From assembly GCA_018417955.1 (NCBI GenBank), contig JACTVC010000041.1:295953-359952 (forward strand): a stretch of 64,000 bases of DNA, in the 5' to 3' direction. Positions 55,157-64,000 of the stretch are shown here, piece after piece. The stretch comes from Laccaria trichodermophora (taxonomy: Eukaryota > Basidiomycota > Agaricomycetes > Agaricales > Hydnangiaceae). Under the pieces are notes generated by a model. The model did not search any database. It saw nothing but the letters and a program-made list of their open reading frames with translations, and had not been told where the DNA came from. Position 1 is the stretch's first letter. Each line of letters opens with the position of its first letter. The position numbers were made by a program, and so were the translations under genes.

Positions 55157-57083
55157 ATGACAGCCACCTCCGACGACGCATCATCAACCTTTTCATATCA
55201 CGGCGAAGGAGTTCCTGACACATTCAGCCTCACTGAGCTGAGAGGCGTTGTCAACTCCCACTTCAACGCAATTTGCACTATCGAGAAATTAGAACAAGGA
55301 GGTTATCACAAGGTATGATACCCATCCTTACTCTTTTGTTGTCACGAGCATTGAAAGTTCTCAGGTCTACGATATCTTCAAAGACGATGGAACTTCCGTT
55401 GGAGTCGTCCGCGTTGCGGCTCCTGCATTCCCAAGAGATAAGTTGGAGTCAGAGGTTTGCCGTGGCTATGTAGTTTGCGTTTGTGTTTTTCTAATATTAT
55501 GAACTTCAGGTCGCGACCCTCAAATACTTGGCTACGCACACGAACATCCCGGTTCCCAAAGTTTTCGCATGGGATTCGGACGCGGCTAATCCAGTCGGTG
55601 CGGAATACATGATCATGGAAAAGGTGAGTTCTAGAGGTGTAGACAATCTCATTATTAACATTTTTTACCTCAAAGCTCTCAGGAATTTCTGCTAGCAACG
55701 TATGGGACAATCTTCCGATGAAAGCGAAGGAACGCGTAGTTCTCGAAGTCGCCGAACATCTCATGGCCATTTTTGCCCTTCGTTTCGAAACCGCGGGCTC
55801 CCTCTATATTTCTTCGGATGAAATTGTCGTTGGTCCTATCGTCAGCACTCCATTTTACCGCGCCCTCGACGGTGTCGTTCGCTTGCCCCAGGCCTTTTCA
55901 CCCGACGCTACATCAAGGGGGCCCCGGGATGTCGACCCGTGACCCGAGGTAGGTGGGGGGGGACCTCTGGCAGGCCTTAAAAAAATTTGATATATAAGCT
56001 TCGAAAATCTATATTCGGGGCCCTGTAGCAATGCTAGATGCATGAGCGGCACCTCCAATGCAGTTGAATGGTTGATAACTTACAATGGAAGTCGGTGTGT
56101 AAGGGAAATGAAAAATCTGTCGTCCCTCCCAGTTTTCTTGCTCAGCTCGGACTTGAATGGCAAAAGTAAATGTAAAAAAAAAGCTGGATTTGTACACCTG
56201 AAAAGGGAGCAGTGATTCATTTTAAGGTTCACGCGTTCACGGCCCACCAGCCGGAAATTTCTTCAAAGGAGCGGTGGGAAAAACATACCCTTTTTGGACG
56301 AAAACATACCTTATTTAGAAGGAGCGATGGGGGGGGGACGTCACGGACGGCTTACAAAAAAAAATCTACCCCGTGTTGTTTCTGAAATCCCGGGGCCCCC
56401 TTGCGCTACATACCGTGGCCCCTTCTCGACTACTACCGAATATCTCCAGAGTTCCGTCCACGCGGAGCTACAATTTATCTCTCAGCACCGCTCTATTGCA
56501 CTACATGAATTTAATGAAGATATACACCGCCTTGAAGATGGACAACGTATTCTGCGGAAGACTCTGGATCTGTGTGCCGTGTATCCAGGAAACGTTGAAA
56601 TAGACGACCCGGAAAATTTATCCCCCAAGCCCTTTTCGCTGCGACTTGACGATTTTCGACTTTCAAACATCATGGTATGTCCACGTCTCTCCCTTTGGAG
56701 CCTACTCTTGATCATGATAACAGATCGACGAAACCACTGGTCACGTAATCGGATTGATTGACTTCGAAGGAACCACGATCGCGCCTTTGTGGGAATGCGC
56801 GCTTCTTCCACGGTGGTTACTACAGCATCCTGAAGATCCAGAGGCGACGTATGAAGGAGGCGACGAGGCGACAAGACAAGCCTTACGTTCGATTTTTATG
56901 GATAAAGTCGGCAATGAGCAATGGAATGTGCTATATGAGCTTGGAAAGCCTTTCAGGGAGCTAAGCGATCGGCTGTGTTTTAGGGTTGGCAACTGGGCTT
57001 CGGAAGGTATGGAATCATGGGTTGAAGAGACGCTTGCTTGGGCAAAAGATCATCCAGGCATTGGGTATACTGAAGTGCCTTGA
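55157..57083 (+). pseudogene. APH-like phosphotransferase, exon 4 interrupted by a MITE
   Basis: Exons 55157-55312, 55365-55454, 55510-55623, 55676-55913 plus 56412-56674, and 56724-57083; introns 52, 55, 52 and 49 bp. Without the element the product is 406 residues and free of lesions. Kinase-like features: QGGYHKVYDIF (glycine-rich region), VGVVRVAAPAFP, VATLKYLATHTNIPVPKVF, AEYMIMEKLSGISASNVW, the catalytic-loop segment LRLDDFRLSNIM (Asp present, the usual His absent) and VIGLIDFEGTTIAPLW (metal-binding Asp). Related fungal aminoglycoside-phosphotransferase-family proteins phosphorylate unknown small molecules. The 490-bp element at 55914-56403 falls after FSPDAT; the target octamer and frame are exactly preserved, so the insertion is recent. 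Confidence 0.8.
55914..56403. mobile_element. CAAGGGGG-ended MITE (490 bp) inside an exon
   Basis: Inverted termini CAAGGGGGCCCCGGGAT (17 bp perfect) and perfect target duplication CGCTACAT (55906-55913, 56404-56411). Subterminal G9 and T-run/AAGCC features as in the 510-bp MITEs. It introduces stops into the APH-like exon. Confidence 0.9.
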
Positions 57084-57544
57084 TCTTTCTTTCTCACTTG
57101 CTGGTCCTATGTATCTCTTTTATTTGAGCGTTTTAGCGCCAGTGGTTTGCAAACGGATTCCCGATGCCCCGTGCCATACACCTCAAGACGCGAGCCTTCG
57201 ACTTGTCACGCTCTGCCCGAACGAGTTTAGAGTCCCAATCTTGGTCCTTGGATGCTTCCGAGATGTCGAAAGGTGTAAATTCACTGTTTTGTAGAGCTTT
57301 TTGCCAATAAAAAAGCAAACCGTTTATTAAGATTAATCTCTAGCCTAGATTCTCCAAGTATCGGGGTTGAGCGGCCGAGTGCTCAGGATTGACGATTGAT
57401 CGCAATCAAGGGGATCTGATGTTCAACGGAACTTGGAAAGGATTCAGGAAAGGAAACTAAACGATAACTTGCGATTGGGCCGTCAACGGGTGTGGCAGCA
57501 GGAGACACTGAAGAAGGCTACAAGCAAAGGGGTAAGAAAACACT

Positions 57545-57811
57545 TCAATAAGAAAATATTCGATCCATATGTACCAATCTGCGTGGGGCGTCAGGTTGAG
57601 GTGAGGAAGGTAGGTATTTCAGGGGTTCTCTGGAAAAGTTCGGTGCAGGAACCTCCTGCGGGGGTTGGGTGGGTTGTGGACCATAGTAATAATCGGCATC
57701 TATAACGAAAGGGACTTCGGACGGAAGAGGGAGAGAGGGTTTTACGGGGACGCAATTAGCAAGTTGGGTAGCTGCCAAGGCAAATATGACGACCGTGCGA
57801 TGAATGTTCAT
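57545..57811 (-). CDS. Small Pro-rich secreted protein (88 aa)
   Basis: ATG chosen at 57811 (MNIHRTVVIFALAATQLANC, a good signal peptide); upstream in-frame Met codons would put non-hydrophobic sequence first. The mature part is Pro-rich (PVKPSLPLPSEVPF, YYYGPQPTQPPQEVP) and lacks cysteine. No known domain. A TATA box lies 70 bp upstream. Function unknown. Confidence 0.5.
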   Translation of the reverse strand: MNIHRTVVIFALAATQLANCVPVKPSLPLPSEVPFVIDADYYYGPQPTQPPQEVPAPNFSREPLKYLPSSPQPDAPRRLVHMDRIFSY

Positions 57812-57880
57812 TGGTCTGGGTTTTGACGAGCGAGGGGACATTGAGCCTTGATGAGTTGGTGATGGGGGATACCTGGGCCA

Positions 57881-57887
57881 TTTTATA
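57881..57887 (-). promoter_or_regulatory. TATA box upstream of the 57811 gene
   Basis: TATAAAA on the minus strand, 70 bp before the chosen ATG, which supports that start. Confidence 0.45.
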
Positions 57888-57889
57888 AC

Positions 57890-59487
57890 ATCTGTCCGTT
57901 GGGTGATGCAACTCTGAGAGGTTTGGAGCAATTAGGGTTTAAAAGGGACGATAACACTAATGAAGCGCGGGGTTCAAAGGCCTGTATTGTACTACTGAGG
58001 CTCAACGTTCAGATAAAGCTCCAAATCACAACTTACCTCGGAGGATCGATCGATATCAAAGTCTGTAACATCCAATATTGATGCCAAGACTGTAAATGTG
58101 AGTGTGCAGATATATAGGTATCTCCGTGCATTTATAGCTCACTTTGTCTGGTATAATCCTTCTCAAATTCAACTGCCTTCCGACGGAACTTTCGAGATGA
58201 CGTCATAAACACTTCCACAGTCGTTCACGAATAGCAGGACTTGAGCATGTAGAATTGGAGAAGCGTCATCTCAGCACATCATTTTAGCTTGGTCGGGTCC
58301 GCACCTGTCCGCAGTCATCGATGAGAGTGGAGACCTGTTGACCCTTGATCAGCGCAATCATCGATCTGAGAACTCTGTAACTTACTGAGAAAATGAACAG
58401 GAAATTTGTTAAAACCCAATCTAGAATCCAAAATGAAGTTCACGAATTCGTGAATGGTGGAACACGGATTTCTATTCCTTGATTTTCCTGCTGAAGTTGA
58501 GACTTGGTTGAGACGGGATCTTGGAACGCTAGGACTGCCGCACTCTAGTAATCTGAAGAAAAAGAAGGTTAGAAGATGCTCACGGTGGTGGGTAAGAATC
58601 GCCGTGTGTCGCTCCATACCGTGAGTACGAAGTAACTACCCTTTTGTCCTTAGAAAAATCAATGCAAAAGGTTGGTCATGATTTTCGAGACATTGAACTC
58701 ACCTAAGGCTTGCTCGTAGAACGGTCCAATTTATGTTATAATAACTTGATTGTTTGCATTCACGACGTGACAAAAGTTTGGGGTGGGTAACTTGGACAGG
58801 GTTGAAGCAAAGCAAAAGTATAATACGTACGGCGAACATGCCACAAAACGTGAGACGTGGACCTTGAGAAAGCTGAGGTCCAAGAAGTCGTTCCGAATTT
58901 ATGTCAACAACGTCTTTGGTCATGAAGAAGAAGATACATCCGGTCCGTAGCCGGGAAAGCCTAACAGGAACTTGTGGGGTGAGATAGATGATTTCGCAAT
59001 GTCGCGCTTCGAGGTGATGCAGTTTTAAGCGGCCTTAACCGTTGCGACCCATCATTGTGACGAAGCATCAAGGAACTCGAAACGCCCGTCAGCTCGTGGT
59101 CTCCGTATGTCTCTTGGTCGAATGGAATTGTCGCCACAATGTATGCTCACGAATCTTCGTTGAGAATCGACTGTGGCTTGCAAGCAACCTTTCCGGTACT
59201 TGAAGTTGACTTGAAGCCATTACCGTGAGCAATGAACGAACTAGACCTGCAAGGTAGAGAGTCCGAGAGCTTACCTTCTTTTAGTGCCAATGCATGCTGT
59301 AACTCAAATAACCCTGCAAAAGGAGAGATTGCGTTGGATCCAGGTTGGTCGGAGGAAGAACGGTCAGGTTCTCACGCTTGAGTAGTACTTAGGGTCCGTG
59401 GGGAAATATCATGCATGAGCCCTGGTGACGTACATGGTACAGGGTTTTTGAATGGACATGACGAGTTTTGAGCAATGTGGAAGTCTG
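57890..59487. other. No gene recognised
   Basis: Several minus-strand frames (for example 58315-58617) are open but show no domain or splice chain that I can support. Confidence 0.3.
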
Positions 59488-59592
59488 TCCGTTAAACTCC
59501 AAGTGTAACGGTTAACATTGCCGCCTCTCATGATTTCCCCTCTCATAATTTCTTGTGCGCGGCAGCTCGGGGTTCGATTCCCCGTACCCGAA
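59488..59592 (+). tRNA. tRNA-Glu(CTC)-like with intron, probable pseudogene
   Basis: D-arm GTGTAACGGTTAACA, anticodon stem GCCGC/GCGGC with loop CTCTCA(intron about 27 bp)C, and a perfect T-arm CGGGGTTCGATTCCCCG are all visible. An intron one base 3' of the anticodon is the usual position. The 3' acceptor strand TACCCGA does not pair properly with any 5' strand at the right distance (best TCCGTTA, 5 of 7, with extra bases before the D-arm). It is probably a decayed gene or a tRNA-derived repeat. Confidence 0.45.
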
Positions 59593-59805
59593 TTAACTTG
59601 GATAAGCCTTTTGATCCATCTTTTTCCTCGTTCCTTGGATAGAAGCTGATTTGGTATTGTGTATGCGAGACCTCTTCACTTCGCGAAGTCTGTATTCAGC
59701 ACATTTTGATCTTGTCAACCAAGTTTCTTCATAAAGGTAACAAAACTCTATATTCATTCAAGTCGTGGTATTCAACCTATCGGTAAGAGACGCGGATCTA
59801 CTGCG

Positions 59806-60624
59806 ATGGGCACTATTACCAAGAATTCATCGTTCTCTTTCAAATTCCCCAGCCTCCAACATCCCTCCGCTCTTTCTGCTTTTCTTGTCAAGGCCAGAAA
59901 AGACTCTATCGACAAAAAGGGCCGCTTCACAATCGCCCTCTCCGGCGGGTCGCTTCCAAAGATGCTGAGGGGCCTCATTGGCAACCCAGCAGTTAAATGG
60001 AATAAATGGTCTGTTTGACGTCAGCCTTAACCTCTGCTCTTTCTGAATGCTCTTTAGGCAGGTCTTTTACGTCGACGAACGTGTCGTATCGCTTGATCAC
60101 CCAGACTCCAACCATCGGGCATGCGTGGAGCACTTATTCCCAAGGTCTCTATCCCAGAGGAAAACATCCACCACATCGACACGTCTCTGCTCGATGACCT
60201 GGAAGAACTCTCTGATGTATGAGAAAGATCTCATTCGAGAATTCGCCCAGAAAGACTCTGCCCCGTTTCCCTGTCTTCGACGTCATTCTCTTGGGCATGG
60301 GTCCGGATGGCCACACCGCTTCTCTCTTTCCAGGTCATGAGCTACCTTTTGGAGGAGGACCGTTGGGTTGCATACGTAAATGACTCCCCCAAGCCGCCGC
60401 CGAAGCGCATCACTTTCACATACCCATGATCAATCACGCCGCGAGGATCGTGTTCGTTGCGGCTGGGAAAGAAAAGGCGACGACCCTTAGGTCAGTTTTG
60501 GATGTCCCTGAGGAAGGACTTCCCTCGGCAAAAGTAAAGCCCGTGTACCCCGGCAGCTGTATTGGTTGTGGACGATGCTGCTGCAGCCAATGTTGCATAC
60601 CCCCGAACGCCGTTCAAACTTTGA
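59806..60624 (+). pseudogene. 6-phosphogluconolactonase, frameshifted copy
   Basis: The enzyme hydrolyses 6-phosphogluconolactone in the oxidative pentose phosphate pathway. Start MGTITKNSSF at 59806; FTIALSGGSLPKML, a 49-bp intron (60009-60057), then QVFYVDERVVSLDHPDSNHR. After that the homology continues only by changing frame at least five times: [91 protein letters not shown], and AYPRTPFKL with a stop at 60622-60624. Each shift looks like a 1-bp indel. All key family motifs are still readable, so decay (or a sequencing problem) is recent. Confidence 0.85.
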
Positions 60625-61030
60625 ATGTTGTTTAGTGATACACGAAATGTTGAGATTTTTTTTTTTACAAAACAACGGAGGCAGTCGTGTTTGGCTATGA
60701 CAATCGTGCGCGCTAGGGCAATAATGCTTTTTATAACTAAGTTCTACTCAAGGATCGCTGAAGGTATTCTGAAAGAAGTGGGGTTTCCCCCGCTAACGTC
60801 ACGTGTCCGAGCATGATTCCATGCACTGTCATACATGCGAAAGATACAACGGATCCGAATTCACATGAGTTATCCAGGACCCAGAGTCCCTTCCCCTGTT
60901 CTCGATCGAGATATCAATGACTGGACCGTCCATAATTAAGGCCTTGTTGTGAAAAATCGTCCTTGAAATCGAAATTGGACAAAGATATCCACTCGAGCTG
61001 GAGAAATAAATATGAGCATTGGCCACTTAG
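60625..61030. other. Short intergenic region
   Basis: 3' flanks of the convergent 6PGL copy and the 61031 gene. No feature seen. Confidence 0.4.
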
Positions 61031-64000
61031 TTACGAAACACGTACTCCTTGCGGGCTTATCTTGACACTTTGGCTTTCGTATTTTAAGATCACAAAACGG
61101 CGATAATCCCGCATGATAGCTGGTTGCAGCTGCATAATTGACAAGTCTTGGGCGATCTCTTCATCCATTTTTGAACGTAGATCACTTTCAGGAACGTTTG
61201 AAAACTTGGAAGTGAAGGTGTTCAAACTGATCTCGAGGGCCTTACGACTAGACAAGGAGCCAAAGGTTAAATGGCTCCAGAGCCAGTCCTGAGATGCAGA
61301 TTGGGGGGGTTTCGACTGCAAGAAGGTGCATGCAGCAATGCAAGCTCCCCCCTCGATTGCGTCCAAATATACTTGTATGGAAATTTGGCCCTGTTGTTGA
61401 CATCAGTGGTTTCGTAACGCTAACAGCTCTTCTTAAAGGAACTAACTGGTTAAGGGCAACGACTGGATCTTCAGCCAGACATGCCGATCTCGCCAGCATT
61501 CCAAGAACAGATGGCATGACGTAGCAAGTCCAAAGTGGGTGCTTGCTGATCTGTTTAATTGTGCGAATGACGGAGGAGGATCCATGGACAGGGCACTTGG
61601 AGTAAAGGTAACAACTCCCCCTGAAATGAAGTGAGATTAAATCTACTAGTTTTAGATTATGTCATACCACATGGATAAATTTCGCGTATTCCCCAGACAG
61701 TGCGGGGAACACGTTCATGAGTACCATATGTATAAAAGTGTATGGCCGTTCTTGCCCTCCATTCCGGAAATTTCGGGAGTTTGTAGAGGGTATTAAGAGC
61801 CCCAACATGAACAAAAACCACCCGTGGGGTGCCATTGGAGCCGACATATTTGGCACCCGTTTGTGCCATGATGTTGTGGAGAAATGCTGTCTCCAGTCCC
61901 TGCTTTTTGAATGGCGGGTATCAGTCCGTCCAAGCCATGCGTAGTATCCTCGATCACTGGATCCAGAAGTGAGAAATTCATGAAGCAGGTGCGGGAAGGA
62001 CAGAACGCGAAGGGCATGATGATAAGACACCATGGAACGAAGTGAACGGTTCCATGTAGACTTTTCTGCCCTAGGAGGCATTTTCGCATTCCGGGCCAGG
62101 AATGTGCTGCACGGTCTGTCTACTCGACACGAAAGCTGGGCTGGACGAAGAGACCAAGAAATGAGTGCAGCAACTAAACCACCTGACTGCCGGAGGTCCG
62201 GTGGGACTTTGAGATGTTTGACCAGATGGTCCATCGTCGGGTGGGAAAAGAAGAATGTGACCGATCAGTTGCTCGTCGAGATATATCGGCGATAGAGCGA
62301 CCTGTTAAGTGTTCACCAGGTAGGAAGCTGTGAATGCTTGTTATTTACCTTGCGACTTTTGCTCATGAATTGAGCGATCGTTCTTAAAGGGCCAGCATCT
62401 TCCTCTCCCTGTGGTCCGAGCCGCGCGAGCGATGAGGGAAGCTGGCATGCGTACAAAATGTATTTCAGATCATCGGCGTCGTGAAGACTGGGAACTAGAA
62501 GAGTCTGGTTAGCTGCCAAAGCGACCGAAAAACGCATTGAATCTTGTTTGGATTCCATGGCGTCTTGCAGGGTTACAGATAACCCCTTTCCCGAACCCAT
62601 CGAAAGCGTCCCCGACCATCGCCATTTTTTGGAAATTCTGAGCTCAATGAGATGTGGGTTGTTGTGACTTCATTCCGGAAACCTACCGGGCAGGCAACGC
62701 AGGCTTACGATATAGAGAAGGGGGAGGAACAGGTTCAACTCTAATGTCGGCAGTGGGCCTTGAGTTGACGTGAGATCTTTCCAAGACATGTAATTTGAAG
62801 ACTACTAACCGTAAGGGAGCAATAATTCTGTAATAACAACGTTAATGCGCCGCAAACTTAGAAAGAAGTTCGGCATACTGGGGTGGCATGATTCCTTCCA
62901 GAAAATTGTTGGCCATAACCATGAGCGGATCTGTCGGGGTTGGGGGGAAAACGGATGTCCTGTTGAGCCCATTTTCTGTCAATAAGAAGTGATGGTAATT
63001 CTAAAGATAAATACTGTGAGTGGTCTATGCTATCATCAGCAAAAGGATCATTGAAAGATGGCGCCCATTCATGTGCATTGTTGACCTGAGAGGGGCCAGC
63101 GACAGGAGTGTCATCCAAAAGGGGGGAATACGGGGAAGCATTCAGGGAAGCCAAGGTTGGTTCTTGGATCTGATGCAGTGTTGGGCTAGAGGCATGATTA
63201 ATGTCGTCGTGGCTGAGTGTTGGAGTCGTGTTGACGCTTAAAGCGCAGGTTTTTTCTTGAAACTGAGAGACTTCATCACGGTGGCCGACACAGTCTTACT
63301 GGGCAAGGGAGCATTTGCTTTAGGTTTGGAGAGATATGGTGCATTCGGCCGTTTTGGTTTCCAGTGCTCCTTGGGCGAGGCGTTGCTTAGTTGAAAGTCC
63401 ACTTCCAGATGAAGCCACATCTAGTGCTGAACTAGTCACTTTTGTGAGTGTGTGTGAGGGACGACGTGGGATCGTTATAGAGTTGCCGCTACTTGAAAAC
63501 TTTTTGACAGGAAGAGCTGGCGCTGAGGAAATAGGGAGGGGCCGAGGTTGTGCGGAAATTATTGGTTCCTCGGGAGAAGAGGGTTCCGAAAAAAGTGACG
63601 TTGGTGAAGCTGGTGCAGCATGACCGTCCACACCCTTTTTGTCCTGAAAGCGTAATTGGATGCTGCATCGGTAAATGTTGGCAGTACGCACCTTCTCAGT
63701 GACTGGGATGCGACTGGAGTCATTCAATTTAAACGATTTCCGGGCTGGTGTGTACTCTCCATCTTTCAACATGGAGTCCTGGAGATTCTTAACTGTCAAT
63801 ACGGTGCTCAGTACTGGAGCGAACCTTACCTCGACATCGTCACTGTGAACTATGGCATGCCGCTTCCTTTTTTGGAAATGGCTGACAATGGTATGTCGTC
63901 CTCCGAGTCCGTGCTCGGCTGATGAGGCTTATGTTTCTAAGTGGTGCGTTGGTTATTCAAGTGATATTTCACCCCGCTTACGTCTTTTTTTGTGCCAATC
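61031..64000 (-). pseudogene. Large conserved Agaricomycete protein of unknown function, decayed; 5' end beyond the window
   Basis: A minus-strand chain matches a protein layout that I recall from many mushroom genomes but cannot name. N-terminal basic/acidic region (SEDDIPLSAISKK, then HAIVHSDDVE near 63850), Ser/Pro-rich linker, TDPLMVMANNFLEGIMPP near 62900, KWRWSGTLSMGSGKG near 62610, YILYACQLPSSLARLGPQG, then after a 47-bp intron (62302-62348) YLDEQLIGHILLFPPDD, GGLVAALISWSLRPAQLS, FVHVGALNTLYKLP, FYTYGTHERVP, and VPESDLR...QLQPAIMRDYRRFVIL to the stop at 61031. Further introns: about 63640-63687 and a 40-bp one near 62970-63009. The frame changes at several points without splice sites (near 63860, 63370, 63240, 62080, 61800), so it is probably a pseudogene. 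Confidence 0.55.

Overview
The window looks like transposon-rich chromosomal DNA from a basidiomycete fungus, most likely an Agaricomycete. The reasons are the many GT-AG introns of 47-62 bp, a GATA factor of the type common in mushroom-forming fungi, an NB-ARC/TPR receptor, small secreted proteins, and TE families typical of these genomes (8-bp-TSD hAT-like elements, a MULE, tyrosine-recombinase elements). All identifications come from reading the sequence; no database search was run.

Layout. 1.2-2.7 kb (-): GATA zinc-finger transcription factor. 6.4-7.1 kb (+): Cys/His-rich protein of an unnamed family. 7.6-19.7 kb: nested TE block holding two inverted copies of a 510-bp 8-bp-TSD MITE, a TA-flanked MITE, a 177-bp-LTR non-autonomous retroelement with one MITE copy inside its 5' LTR, an F-box remnant, a 2.1-kb element rich in TCCAGTAGGA motifs and minisatellites, and a decayed Mutator-like transposase split by a 1.0-kb CAAGGGGG element. 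22.1-26.1 kb (-): four-exon NB-ARC/TPR protein. 28.8-30.8 kb (+): decayed MFS permease. 31.9-33.1 kb (-): C2H2 protein and an unclassified ORF. 34.3-35.8 kb: fragment of an APH-like gene, an LTR-like segment and a small secreted protein (SSP) gene. 36.5-44.1 kb (-): GH25 lysozyme gene whose first intron holds 6.3 kb of tandem gag + tyrosine-recombinase elements. 50.3 kb (+): second SSP paralogue. 51.9-54.6 kb: 2.7-kb CAAGGGGG element. 55.2-57.1 kb (+): APH-like gene with a 490-bp CAAGGGGG element inside an exon. 57.5 kb (-): small secreted protein. 59.5 kb: tRNA-Glu-like sequence. 59.8-60.6 kb (+): frameshifted 6-phosphogluconolactonase. 61.0-64.0 kb (-): decayed large conserved protein running off the right edge.

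Main points. (1) Two diverged YR elements carry only a gag-like ORF and a tyrosine recombinase, with no room for reverse transcriptase. They are arranged as split direct repeats and sit inside the lysozyme intron, between the signal-peptide exon and the catalytic exons. (2) Five CAAGGGGG-ended elements, four with clear 8-bp duplications, interrupt other sequences; in two cases removing the element restores the host reading frame. (3) Several TE ORFs are broken by TGA codons that look like CGA to TGA changes, which suggests CpG deamination. Several single-copy genes are decayed by 1-bp indels instead.
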